From the NCBI GenBank assembly GCA_963573305.1, contig OY754331.1:13116868-13180867 (forward strand): a DNA stretch of 64,000 nucleotides. The letters are read 5' to 3'. Shown in pieces: positions 21,640-34,643 of the stretch (position 1 is its first letter; each line of letters starts with the position of its first letter). A program made the translations under genes and the position numbers. Below the pieces are notes generated by a model. The model had not been told where the DNA came from, ran no database searches, and worked only from the letters and a program-made list of their open reading frames with translations. Origin of the DNA: Pyrrhosoma nymphula (taxonomy: Eukaryota; Arthropoda; Insecta; Odonata; Coenagrionidae).

Positions 21640-24600
21640 TTTCATTCTAATGTTCTCCAATTTTGAGTTCAAAGCAGTTGTGGTGGCCAATGCATGTTCC
21701 GATTATAAGCAGGTATTAGCAATTTTATTTCACGTAGATATTGATAGCATCCTTTTCTTCCAAGTACTCCAATAATATTTAATAACATTTCTGTATGATG
21801 TTAATGCAGTTTTCAATGGAAAAACATGATTTTAATTTGTTTTTTAAATCAGCATACACATCCCTACTATCTAGTCTACAAATTAAGGTTGAGCTAGTTC
21901 TTTAGGCAAGGAGCCCTAGTTTATTTTTTCCAGCTGCTATAAGCGAAATGTACGATACTTTTTTTCCAGAACATATGATCATGTTATAGTTAGAATTTAC
22001 GTATTTCTTTGGAAAATATTGTTTTTTTTCAATGTAGTTTATTACTATAGTGCAAACTACCTCCCGTACTTTTGGAACATAGCATTTAAAACAATGATAA
22101 TAGGTTGGCACTAGAATTAATACGCTCATCATACGTAATTTTAAGTTAAAATTTTCTCAAATGTTTCATAAATATTTACTAGTTATCTTTTTAAATCAAC
22201 CAGCATAAAAGTCACTATTAATTATGATTGGTAAGCAGGGAAAACTCTTAGCATTATTTTTTTCTATCGTATGTCTTCGTCAAACATTCACTCGGTTAAT
22301 TTTATTATTTAAATACGTATTATTCTGTAGGCATATATGCCTAATTATGTGTTCAACAAATTGGTCTCCCCTGCATCGCAGGGTTTACATCTACAAGTAC
22401 ATAGTATCTTTGATATACGCCTTCCTTGATGATTCTAGCCTTCAATATCATATTCATTATTCCATGATAGCATTACATTTCCATTGATTCCAATCTTCGG
22501 TGTCCTACAACTTCTATCATTGAAGATTTATTTTCATTTGGGAGCATGTAAAAACTATGATCGTAGTTTTCACGAGTAGACATATACGAATATAAATCTT
22601 TTTCACGAAAATATCATTTGTTAAGTTGCGCACAGTGGAACCACAGTGTTTTGGCCGTGAATATGCAGCTTGTAACTGTTAGCGTATCTCTAACGAAATA
22701 TTGTATTATCATTATTATGTGCATCAGTACTTAAATAAAAACATATTTTTCATTTCACTCACTGCAGCAAAAAATGCCATTAGTAATAGAAATCACCCTA
22801 TGAAAGGGAATATTACTCCGAGGGAATATTATGATAAATAGAATGGCGATTATCAATGGTGACCGAATGGTGATAAACGGTCTTTCCAGACTTGAATCTT
22901 TTTTCCAACAAACTTTTCCGATCAGCTTAAAGCTGATAGTGCATTTTGTTTTTTTGTGAGGAATAGAAGTCAATGAACAGATTCTTGAGTTCCATAGCAG
23001 ATTTGGTATTCAGATAACAGAATTATTATCAATTCCTTTAAACAATGTGGTGTTATTTTAGCTCACTTTCGTTTCTCCGAAAGTGTAGTGAGTTTTTCAA
23101 TAAGTACTACGAGTATTATGTTGATGTACTTCCAAAACCTTTGGAACATATAATCCGCTTATTAATGACAGTTATATTTGGGCTGGACTAAGTATTATGT
23201 TTTTAAATTCACAATTAAATAGAGAAAAATTAGTTATTATTTTATGTCACTGGAGAGGAATGTCTCAGTACATTTGGAAATGAGAGATATATGGCAAAAC
23301 TTTTTCAAAAACCAAAAATACTACTCCATTTACTTGGAAAAAATTAATAATATTTTTCGTCACTGGATTTAAATATGTATGTGAAAGAATACGCAATCTC
23401 ACAAATTACTTTATTTTTTTGACTCTAGGTAAGCAACACATTATATTAAAGTACATGTGTTTGTTTTAGAATTTAGGGATAATTCAGTTCTTGCAGCAAG
23501 CATGTTAACATGTTATACTGTTATTGTTCTTAAAAGCCCGACGAAGCCGGCAGCATAGCACGGCGAAACTGTCGCATAATATTAAATAATTTAATCGCAG
23601 AACCAGAAACCTGAATACCATGTTATACTACATTTTTTGTGTAGTATTCTGGATTCCTCTTCGAAACAAGTATTTCCATTTCTTTAGCTTTTACTGTGAA
23701 ACACATCCTGAATACACAGTGTTAAATTATGCACAGAATCTTCGACAACCTACACTGCTTACCTTCATTTTTCAATCAGCCAATTTTTAATCCCAATCAA
23801 AATCTGCTAATATATAATATTTGTGCATCAATTCATCCTACTTCTAGCTTCTTAATTTGACGATAAGGAAAAATTTTTTCCCAGTAATTCTTACATAATT
23901 AATTGTATGAATAGATTTAATGGTTAAAAGACATACGTTTAATATTCTATTATAGGTACTCAGCCTTTAGTATTTTTTATGAATTAGCTCGTTATTTAAA
24001 CATAAATCCCATGAAAGTTTGGTAATATTCGTGAACTGCTTTATTTTAGGATTTCAAGTAGTTCCAGGTCTTTGATCCTCACTTCTCTTCCGATTAATTG
24101 AGCCGCAGCCCCAAATCCCCCTGCGCTCCTGCCACTCAATATCACATCTCTCGCTACACGCAAGTCAGACAGACTTCCTGACATCGCTAAAACATCCTCA
24201 TGTAGCACTCGCCTTTATTGCGCTGTTAGTGGTTAATTGGGAAGAATTGAAGTATAAGCTAAATGTGAGCACTTGCTAATTAAAGTAGGGTAAAGACAGA
24301 ACTTGTTTTGCTCATAAGTCGATTCCTCCTCTTAATTTTCTTCCGCATAATCCAATTTGCATCGTCATGTGGTTACTTTCCTGTTAAATGCATTGTTAAA
24401 AGTAATAACGGTACCTGAAAATGGAAAAGCGCGAATTTCAAGAAGAAGAAGGTCGAGAGAGGCAAAACTTGTTCGCATCGGTTCCGAAATAACGTGAATG
24501 CGGGGGTGTGAGAGTGAATTTCGCTAAGAAATCGTCCGATCTCATTACGCAACGCACGTTATTCTCCCTCCGCAGACCTCGGCAATTGCTTGTTTCCGCG

Positions 24601-26220
24601 ACGCATGTTTGCAGTGTGGGAGAGGGGGTTTCGAATTAAGTACACACCGCATGCCAACGCAGGAGTGGTGGGAGGAATCGCGGTGGAAGGCAAGTCTGAG
24701 ATTATGCATGGTTTAATCTGAATCTCGAGGGAATTCAGGAATCTGTGCGAAGACGGCAGTATCAACTATACATGAGTGCACGCATGCATACCTTTCACGT
24801 CGTTACGCAGTCGAAGGATCCCAGATATTGGCTCTTACCCTGGATAACTTACTCCATCGCAACTTATATTATCCCACTGCGACAAAGATAATACGCAAAA
24901 AAACTCAATTTAATTGATGCTGTTACCAATATCATTCGAATAATACTGAAGAGTCACGAATGCACGAGAATATTAGCTTTTTACTGCGATTGGAAAAATG
25001 GAATATTATCCTCATCTTCAGTGATGCCTGAACCATATTTATTTTCCGACATCATGTATAAGAGAAAAATATTCCCTTGAACGGCTCTGAAAAATAAGAT
25101 TCTTAAATTATGATCCACGTTATGATTCTCATGAAGAAGTGAATTATTTATCAGATTTGAGTCTTTGAAGAGGCAAACCATGCATATTATAAATCCATTA
25201 AAAATTGCGTAAGAATATATGAAGCATGTTTGATGAATGCTTTTAGGTAATGCGTGAAACCGGAGGATGATTTTTCGTCCTTTTATTTAATTTTCTGGGA
25301 AATTAATATTGGTTTAGTAAGCCTTGGATGTGGTACGCTTGCCGAAAATTATTTTTAAAACCGGATTCTAATAGTGTTGCTCTGTTAACGGGCGTATTAA
25401 TAAGTCCAGCGGGAACCACTTCTTAATGCTGCATGTTAATAACGTTTATTTCATCATTATATTCAAAACTATTGTCTGTAGATTCTACCGATGAATTTCG
25501 TATTTCTCAATAGTATGCCTTCTTATCACATTTGACATTTGTGTTAGAAATATAAACAAGCTTCTTATGCATAACATTTTGTGGAGCGGAGTTCATATTC
25601 CTATTCATGGGAGCTACATGGGAGTCGGCTGCCTAATTAGAACAACATCTCTATTCAGTATGACCTTAAGTAATTATGTTATGGCTGGATGACAGTTCGA
25701 CGCAAAAATGTCTTAGCAGATGAAGGTGGAGGAAAAAAATGTCTAAATAAAAACTATTCATCAAAGATTTTTAATGTGATTTTCAAAATTCGTCTTCCAT
25801 GAAAGTGGAGAAATTCTATGATTTTAGATGGCTGTTATTGGCTGATTAGTTTCAAATTTTGTAACTCAACTTTTGCATGATGTATGGTAGTGTTACCGTA
25901 TCTTTAACAGGCAGAATATTGAAGATTTTTATTAATTTAAAAAAATAAATTTCTGCTAAAAAAATATTTGACGTCGCTTATGAAGATTTCTCAGTAATTC
26001 GGCATGATGAAAATATAAGTATGCTAAGTAGCTTACGCTGAACAAGACCTAGCAGTGAACAATATTTGTGAATGCGCATCCTCATCCTTTTAATTTTCTC
26101 CAACCTCAGGCACACGAGATGAGAGGAGCTTCTAAATATGCGTGTAAATGTCTGTGCGTTAAGGGATGAAGGCAGTAGTGGAATTAAATAAAGAAAAAAA
26201 AAACAGCCTTGGGATCGAGG
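21640..26220. other. AT-rich DNA, nothing firmly recognised
   Basis: A small hairpin CACTTTCG...CGAAAGTG lies at about 23063-23088. A roughly 30-bp block (TTA.T..TATTTT..GTCACTGGA) at 23225 recurs at about 23340. A GC-richer patch lies at 24430-24860 without a recognisable exon. Confidence 0.3.
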
Positions 26221-26279
26221 AATCTCTGAATTGCGACCGCAGACTCTGATCCTCCGTAAGGTTAGACCGCAGACAGCGG

Positions 26280-26700
26280 GGCTGAGTGTGGAAAGAGGGG
26301 GAAGGAAGGGGGGAGGGGGAAGGGGAGGTAGAGTGAGAGTGGGAGAAGGGGGGTGGGTGGCTGCGATGACAGTGGAATTGTGGGAAAGGGCGAATTGGAA
26401 TGTGCCCGGGAGGAGTGCAGAGACTCGTTCTATGGAAGGGATGAAGGTATAGGAGGGGATTTTGAAATGGAGAGGAAAGGAGTGGAAGTGACGATGAAGA
26501 GTATTTTGGGAGTAGTATGAGGATTGTGAAGCTGGGTGAGGTGGGGTAGGTTCGAGCGTAGGGGGCGTGTTTTTTTTAAGGTACAGGGGGTGACGTCGTG
26601 AATGTGAGGGAGAGTTGAGGAGAGGGAGGGAGGGAGGTAAGGAGCGAATCGGTTGTTGGGTGTGGGTGGGAAGCAGGGGAGGGTTGGGTTAGGACGAGGA
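26280..26700 (+). repeat. Purine-rich island
   Basis: G/A-biased on the plus strand. Frames of up to 109 codons on both strands are low-complexity. Confidence 0.6.
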
Positions 26701-26739
26701 TGAATTATGCAGTGCCCGTAATACGATTTTAAATTGAAT

Positions 26740-27270
26740 TTATATTTGCTTGAGCTCACTTCCTCGGGGGAGAGACCCGAAGACGTATCCCGGCCTCACC
26801 CCCGGTCGCTCTTCATCTTTTGCCCCTCATCCTCCGAGCCGAAAAAAGAAACGAGAAAATAAAGGAAGAAAATTGGGAGCACTTTCGTGCTATTTAAGGC
26901 GTGTGCCGGGCTTTGTGTGTGTCTGTGTATGTTCCTTTTCCTCCATCTAACCCGTGTTTCCTTATCCGCTCCAACCACGGAGGCCTTTGACCTAGGTTTG
27001 ACTGGGTTTCTCACCTACACACTCCCTCCAACACAAATTTTCATCCTTAACTTCACAAGCTGCTGCCATCTCCTCTGGTTCATTCAGTTCCTCCTCCTTA
27101 CCTGGAATAAATCGGGAGATCACCTGTACGTAGAGGTATCGTTAACGGAGAGTTCTGCACGCTCCGAGACGCTATTTCACTCAACCTTTACTTTCCGAGA
27201 TTTTTTAACCCCACCCGCGCTTCTCAACCTCTTCCGTAAGAGTGAATGGAGCAAAAATGCTTCATAGCTT
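26740..27270. other. GC-richer, pyrimidine-biased stretch
   Basis: The plus-strand frame 26887-27267 is open for 126 codons, but it has no recognisable domain and the base bias explains it. Confidence 0.25.
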
Positions 27271-30200
27271 CGTTGATATTCCGATCTCCATCCCCTAATC
27301 ACTCAACATCCCTCAAACGCTACGGGAAGTGCGCGAAATCTCGGTGCATGGCTTCAATTACGATTCATTTTCACGAATACTTTAGGAATTCTATGTAACT
27401 CTCTTTTCAGGTCTACTTTGAGAAATAGTTTACGCCTGTCAACAGGTCCTGAATAATTGCACTTGTAAAAATAGCCAACTTTATAGAGGTCACTGACATT
27501 ATAGACAGGTTTTTATAAATTTTGTAAATATTAATTTTCTAAGGAAATAATTAACGCAAGAGTAGATCATCGCACCACCTACCTTCCACTTGCGCTCGAA
27601 AATGACGCTTAATTTATCTCCGATGTTTCACTCAACGCTCTCTTTATGCTCGAAGTACGCTTCATTTGCACCCTTTCCGCGCTTTATTTTAACCAGAGTT
27701 GTGCTTGGGTGGCTTGCAAATAAGCAGTTACCTCTCTACAAATTCTTCTGCTTTTCCATATTCCAATTTTATATTGTCTGGAGCAGGTGTCTTCTCTTCC
27801 TACTAATGAAGATTAATTATGTATGGTTTTGGCTATTGGTCCTACGATTTGTCGGAGTGAGACTATCCTTCATGTATAGATCATACAGGATAACATAGTT
27901 AAAATTCATGCGATGTTTTTGAACATTTCTATCGGCAAAATTGCTGCTTACCTTTTTTAGAAACTGGACCTTCTTTAACAGTATTTTTTCGCAATATCAG
28001 CTGCGTACATAGGAAACTCTTATTTATACAAATGTGAAACAGGGTGTTCTAAGCTACTTTACGATTGACATATTTTGATTATATGTCAAAAGCGTTTCGA
28101 TCAAAAACGTTTTTCTCCGACGACTCTGTCACATTAAAGAGGCGTATTAGATAGACCTGTGGTGTGTATCATTGAGGTGTCACATGCAAATCCATTGATT
28201 TTTCAAAGTCAATAACGCTTAAAACATGTAACAAATACATCAACAACGTAACACCCTAAGAGCCACCACTGGGGCTTTTGTTATTTGGTGTACTGGCACC
28301 AACCATTAGGAAGCTATGGCATTTAGGAAAGCAATTGAATCAGGCAATGTACGGAAGGTGAAGTTGAAGCTAACGGAGAGTATAAGCGGTTCGCTCTGTT
28401 TTTTTAATAACTACTAACATTGTGTAGGAAAGGGAAAATTTTTACTAATGTTTTCGATACTGTATTCCCACGTTTTGCATCAATCAGCTCCGTAAATAAT
28501 GCGAAGCAGGATTTAAGTAATACCCAGAGTTTCATCCTGAATCTTGCCTGATTTTCAAGTAGTCTTAGGCTTACGTGTGGCCTTTAAGTATCTAGTGGCT
28601 CCAAACCTAGTCCTTTCGTCAGCAGTGCTTTCGCCTGCTCCTTATATCGTAGCCAAGTGTTGCATTTTTCGTAAACTTTTAGCTTGCAATCATGCGAATC
28701 TCCAAGTGATAGTCTCGGAATGAGTACTGTAGAATGCCTCATCAGTGCTCATTGCATATATTCAATTAACATAAAGATCGTTGATTTTTTAACATTGAAA
28801 ATTTCCAGGGAGAAAAAAAAAACTGGTAAAATCATTCGTTTAATTCATTAAGAAGTTGAATTAGTAAATTAGCTCTTCCATGGTAAATTTGGCTACTTTA
28901 ACTATGGCTCAGAAAAAATAGGCACAATGGCTAACACACTGAAATTCCAATTAGTACACTATAATTCTTCAAGACATTCAGTTTCAGTATATTCTTAGCC
29001 CATAAGCGAGTGCTAAACTCACAAAATTGCATTTAGATTTCAGCAATTCATGTCCTTCCTGAATTTAATTTCATTTTTATCGGAGTTCATAATAAAACTC
29101 TTCGCATCGGTTTATGTCTCTTTTGGCTATTAGTTGTAAGTTGCACGAGCTGACTAGAGCTGAATTGTGGTGTAGGTGTAGCGAAAATATTCAGGAGAGA
29201 CGTTTTACTGGGTATGTCAATGTAACCATTCGGCTAGCTAATTATGCGGCAGATGTGTGCTTCTGATGTTTTACATAAGCACTAATATTAAAATGCTACC
29301 TACATATCTACTTATCATGCTATGAAACAACCAGGTAAGGCAACAGAAGGGTGTGTTACCGCAGTCACTTGATTCCACCCATAGATTCGACTTGCAGAGA
29401 GACATTTTTTCGGTAATAAAGCCTACCACTCTCACACGTGTGTCTTTGAGTGAAATATTAGAGTACCTACATTTCGTCATAAGCCATTAGAAATGGTAGT
29501 CGGAGTCCTCCTCAGGTTACTAATGAGAAAGCTTATCCATATGTCGCACTCACCTTTACATTTCCTCATTGTTCTCATTATTACTCTCTGCCTCTTGAAA
29601 TTTACTTCTTTTAGTCTTTCTTTGAACGCAATGGTACTTCTTTCACGCGGTAAGCTTATGTAACCAGAAAGGCTTTATTTCTTGCGCTGAATTTACTTAT
29701 TAATCACATACTCCACTCTTGACTCCTTTATCCGCTGCGGAAATGAGGTCAAGAGACGAGGTTGATGATGCAAGTGGTGCTGGAATTTAGTTTTCCGGAG
29801 TAAAGCTCATTGTGTCTTGAGAATGGCGGTCTCTCGTGAAGAAATAGTGGATCAGAGAATAATAAAAAGGAAATTATAAGTACCACACGTACACATGTGT
29901 AAAAATATTATTTTTGAAAATGAAAAAAGCCCCTTTTAATAATTTCAAAATGTTGCAATTATTATTATTATAAGACGAAATGTGCTTTTGACTCAATATT
30001 TTTTATTATTTGATATTCTGCCGATTGACCGTGGGTTTTACAGCCTCGTCATCTACTGCTCAATTTCGAGATATTTTTACAGGCTTCATTACCTTCCCCT
30101 CCCATTAAATATCTCTTGAGTCCCATCATGCTTTCTGCCTCCTCTCATTATTATGCATACATACCCATCACGTCGTTCCCTTTTCGGGTATACACAGTTT

Positions 30201-31195
30201 AAAAAGCTTAATTCTCGGTGATAGGCCTGTAAAGCGTACTTTGATTCAATTGTTTTCCCCTTACGGCCTCATATTTCCATACCTCTTTTGCTTCAATTGA
30301 ACTCATATATTACATCCAACACGTCCTTCTATCCTCAAGACTCCCAATAATCCTTCTCCTTTCACATTATTTCACATCCATTATTACATCACTCAAGAAT
30401 TTCTCGGTCCACCTCTTACTCTCATTCTTCCATTGTATCGGCATGTGCAAACCTACAAAGCACACTCTTTTCAAATGTGTCATTACCGCACCTCCATTCC
30501 GTTTCATTCCACCCGCTCATTCCTAACCCTATCCCTCCTGCTTTTTCCGCAAATACTTCGCCGGTACCCCTTCCTTCTAAAATTAGCCAAGTCTTATGCG
30601 TGTTCTATTATAGTGAAGTTTAGCTACCATACAATTCAATGCAAAGAAGGACATGCTTCTTTACTGAGGTTTTTTCGTTCTTAGAAAAAACATTTATTCC
30701 TTGGTATATTACTTATACTACCTACTACTTATATCATAGAGTTTACATACCTTTTTATCCCTTCATCTATCTTCATAAATTAAGCCTAAGTACACAAGAC
30801 CTAAGGATAGAATTAATGCTAAATATTCTTACTTTGATAAATAGGATTTTTTTAGTTTCCCTAAAAATAAAAAAAGTAATATTAGAGAGATACTTATTGA
30901 AAAAAATGTCTGCCAAATTTGGTTACCATCTTCAAGCACTATCTACTACATGAAAAGAAAGATGTAAATTTTTCAAGTGAAAATTAGACAAGTGTAACTT
31001 TAGAAATATCATTACAATTCACTGCTTTTATGCGTTTTCAAGGTAAGGGCAGAACGCTTCCGAAAAAAATGTTTGCGTTTCCATAACTTGGTGAGTAATG
31101 AATGGTGGCCCCATATTCATAAGTAACAAATCATTAAAAACATCTTTCCTAACACCTGCTCAATTATTGCAGGTTGTTTGTAAATAACCCTGTAC
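27271..31195. other. AT-rich DNA with a pyrimidine-rich part
   Basis: 30060-30600 is C/T-biased on the plus strand. A possible short inverted-repeat element (CAGGGTGTT ... AACACCCTAA) spans 28039-28258. No coding signal was recognised. Confidence 0.3.
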
Positions 31196-31211
31196 ATGTT
31201 ACTTTTCCCAC

Positions 31212-31351
31212 CTGTATACCATGGCCAAATAGCCATCACAGCGTCGTCTAACAATAGGATGATGCTCCTGTCTATCTTTGAAACGTCGGTTGTCTCAATG
31301 TATCCCTTCACTCGGTGGAAGACCTGGGAGGAGTTTCTGCGAATGATCAGC
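31212..31351 (-). CDS. Candidate internal exon of an unidentified host gene
   Basis: On the minus strand a 140-base segment is bounded by an acceptor (TGGTGCTTTCCAG) and a donor (ACAG|GTGGGA). Between them one frame is open and has balanced, GC3-rich codons: one leading base, 46 codons and one trailing base. The translation contains VFHRVKGYIETTDVSKIDRS and ends DDAVMAIWPWYT. Surrounding sequence in the same frame is soon closed. Its trailing single base plus the two leading bases of the segment at 13563-13205 make a GAG codon, so the two could be consecutive exons of one minus-strand gene with an intron of about 17.6 kb. I do not recognise the protein family. A chance open segment with decent splice sites cannot be ruled out. 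Confidence 0.4.
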
Positions 31352-31479
31352 CTGGAAAGCACCAGATCTTACAACATATTACAACTCGAATGTGATTCTT
31401 CATCACACCCAATGGTAAAGTCAGTATGGACCTAAGACCCTGGCCGGAGGCCACAGTGAGTGTTTGAGAGACTCTCTCG

Positions 31480-31930
31480 CGGCTCATCAGGGTGTGGCAA
31501 ACAGGTTGAGGGTGCTGGTGCGGGCAGGGGCGAAGGAGGAGGAGATGGGATGGACTTGGAATTGGCTCGAGGGAGAGGGACTACAGTAAGGAGGACAGAG
31601 GTTGCCAAGGAGATGGATCCGGGAGATCGGCGGCATGCTAAAGGCATCGCAGGAAATTGAGGACCTTAGAGGAAATTCGTTTATTTTTTTTCGTTTTTCT
31701 TTTTATATTATTTTCCTCCGTGGTTTCCCGAGGAATGAGGGCATCGAGGATATTTGAGGCAAGAGAGGTGGGAGGGGAGGGGGGTGGGAAACGAGACCGT
31801 TAGTCGAGGGAGGTGGTGGAAGCTGAAGGAAGCTCATGCAAATAAGAGTAGTTGCATGGAGGTGGAGAGGCACATTAGGCCGGAGTGGAGGTTGGGAACG
31901 GAAGGGGAATGGAGATGGGGAAATTCGGAT
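31480..31930 (+). repeat. Purine-rich island
   Basis: G/A-biased on the plus strand, interrupted by a T-rich piece at 31680-31720. Open frames here are low-complexity. Confidence 0.55.
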
Positions 31931-33192
31931 TTTTTCCAGTGGCTTCATTCCACCTTTTACGTGTTATTCAAAGAGCGGTCGATCTGGGCCGTGAGGGGTC
32001 TACTGAACGAACTAGTAATCACGTGCCATCAACTCCTGAAACAAGAGTGTATTACGGCTACAAAGATACTCATGAGAAAGAGAGAACCTATTTCAGAAGC
32101 TCATGTTTAGAAGTTTATCTCCCTTTTTTGCCTCATGGCCATGCAGGCCTTAAGGCCATCTTCATCTTTCCTATAATGATGCAAATATTTCACTTTTACG
32201 ATCCTCAATGGCAAAGGTTTAATTAGAAGGTATAACAAGATAAACTTTTTTTTCTTCTGGTGGGTGTTAAGTCAGATGCTTCATGTGACAAGTCTCTAGC
32301 ACCAATACTTTGTTAATAACTAAAATAAATATTTGAAAACCCGATTTATTCACAAATGAAAGCATTGTAACTTGTGATGGAAATTACAGGGTTCTCTACT
32401 GCCTACTCTTTCTCTCCACTGGAATCAGTTTTACTACAGTGGCCGTGGAAGTCTGAAATGGCAACATTAGAATGTGTAAAGATCGTAGTGAAGTCTCTGA
32501 AAAATAAAAATTAGACTTGTAAATTTGTAAATCCTCTTATTCAAGGTCGGTTTCTATTATTAGTATTACTTCATTTGTGATTTTTAAATAAAATTGTATT
32601 GTTTTGGCTAGGGGTGTGCCGTTAGCACTTTTGCATTTCGGGTCGGGTTCGGCCTCGGGCAGTGAAATATCTGCGGATATCGGGTTACTTTCGGGTTCGG
32701 GTAGTAGAGGTTTCACATTTGTGGGTGCTGGATTATTATGGAAAATGAATGTTTCGATGGCAAGACAAAAATTACAGTAAATTTTTGCCTTGTAAAGAAA
32801 GACCTGAGAGTGGGAACATCATTGTTTTAGCACAAAGTAGTGCAACCCAAAAGGTTCCAAAGTAAAAATGACACCCAGTAGCTTGTGCTTTTTCACAATA
32901 AAATATAACTAGGATCGGCAGGTTAGCTGGGACACACCTGTGAGCAAGATAATATGACCTTTAGCTCTTGTAGATTTGTAAAGCAAATCCTTACTGTAAT
33001 ATTTTTCTTCCACCACTCTAGATCAGTAAGTTAGTCAAATGTTTAATTTTGAGCTTGCCATTGAAATCAATGATCATTTGGAATTCAATATTGTCAATTT
33101 TCATGAATGAAGAAGTAACATATTTATAACAAATATTAATAGGCTATGAAGATAATTTTAAAAGAGACATGAAAGCCGTATTGAATGCAATA

Positions 33193-33396
33193 TTATAGGT
33201 TTTTTAGTACTGTATTGCAGTAATTGCACGTTGCGTGTGAATTCGGCAATTGCACGAAGTGCAGCCAGATAGGTGCCTTACTATTCGGAAATGGCGGATT
33301 TCCGCGTGACCGTGATTCGTCATTGCCGTCTGTCAAATCGCCGTCAGTATCGCTGTCTCCATCTCCTACACCTAGGCCAGCTTGTATCATTCTCAC
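33193..33396 (-). pseudogene. BED-type zinc-finger N-terminus of a hAT transposase (truncated)
   Basis: A 67-codon frame within the hAT element. An acidic, low-complexity stretch (GDGDSDTDGDLTDGND) is followed by APIWLHFVQLPNSHATCNYC and NTVLK. The W..F...P....C..C...LK pattern is the first half of a BED zinc finger, the DNA-binding domain at the start of many hAT transposases. The expected second half (S/T-N-L..H....H) and the catalytic domain are missing, because a stop follows directly and no continuation is seen in any frame. It is a relic left in a deletion derivative. Confidence 0.55.
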
Positions 33397-33819
33397 ACGT
33401 CACGAAAATAGATATAAAATTGTCAAAAAATATAAAATTGGTAAATATCACTTAAAGAGAGCAAGTAGATTCACCGACTAGACCTACCGGAAGATCGACA
33501 GTCTATAATCTATTTTTTTTCTAATCGATAAATCGATCGATGTTTCACTCTGGGTGCTTTCGATTGGCGGCGATAGACGGCGATTGCCACGCCGTGGTGC
33601 TTTCGATTTAGCTGAATCGCCGGCTGTTGGTGGCTCTCTGTTCCGAGGTGAGCCGGCAATCTACGGCACCTGCGTCCGATAATCGGCTATCGCCGTATTC
33701 AAATTAAAAGCACTGATAGTGTTTTCATTGCTTAGAAACTTCGGCTTCGTTGCAAGTGCCGCGATCTAGTAGTGACCCCTTCACTCAACAAACCAACTAA
33801 CCTAACGACCTTCGTCCTT

Positions 33820-34238
33820 ACCGTTGTAGGCGCTAAAAACCGTATGATTGTGCGTTGGTTAACGATTGACAAGTAGTTCCTGACGCTACTACTTAACAGT
33901 TGTCAGCGCTCGTGTAGATGGCGGAATTCGGAATAGATGAAGTGCGATAATCAAATAAGGCAATCAAAATGGAGAAGGGTGAAATGTTATTTTCGTAAAT
34001 AAGCAAAAATGAGTGTTTTATGATTTTAAATTCCTATAAAAAGTGTTAAAATTTCATATTCATCAAAGTAGCACAATATGCTTCACTATTTTGATTTATA
34101 TTTTGGTTATTGACCTTTATCATTTTCGGTTTCCGCTTGCGACACCATCGCCTGACCACTGTTTAGCAGCAACGTTAAGAACTACTACTCTATCGGCAAC
34201 CAACGCGCGTTCACACAGTGGTTAGCGCCTACAACAGT
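33820..34238. mobile_element. Foldback MITE nested in the hAT element
   Basis: The ends ACCGTTGTAGGCGCTAA and the reverse complement of ACTGTTGTAGGCGCTAA match. Similarity continues about 90-100 bp inwards with gaps (GCGTTGGTT, AGTAGTTC, TAACAG.GGTCAG-like blocks). The loop is AT-rich. No clear target duplication is visible. Confidence 0.6.
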
Positions 34239-34643
34239 ACGGACCACGGTCGCTACGTTAGTAGTGTAAATGCGTGTAAGGTTGTTACGTTGACACGTAC
34301 AACATTAGTTGTCTGTACGGGTGAATACCCGATTTCAAACCGGAGTTCACGATGGATCAGTCGATTAAATTCAAATTCGAGCGCCAAATACCCTACACGA
34401 ATTTTTCGGGAGACGATCGAGTGTTTGGATCGGACACTAAATACCCGACTCGACCCGAAACTTCGGGTACCCGCACACCCCTAGTTTTGACCGTTTAAAT
34501 TTGCATTCAATTATACTTTTAATCTTGTGATAATATGCTTTGATTGCTATTTTCTTTGCTAAGCCTACAGTAGAAACTTGAAAAAGGGGTTTATCGTGAA
34601 ATTTGAATTGCCGAAGGTGTTTTTGCATTAACGCCGACTCATT

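Larger units (their letters stand above)
32609..34483. mobile_element. hAT-type DNA transposon, 1,875 bp, with 8-bp target duplication
   Basis: The left end begins TAGGGGTGTGC and the right end is its reverse complement (GCACACCCCTA). Just outside are GTTTTGGC (32601-32608) and GTTTTGAC (34484-34491), an 8-bp duplication with one difference, as expected for hAT elements. Both subterminal regions are rich in CGGGT/ACCCG repeats, likely transposase-binding sites. Inside are a BED-finger fragment (33193-33396, minus) and a nested foldback element (33820-34238). The element is too short and broken to encode a full hAT transposase, so it is non-autonomous. Confidence 0.8.
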
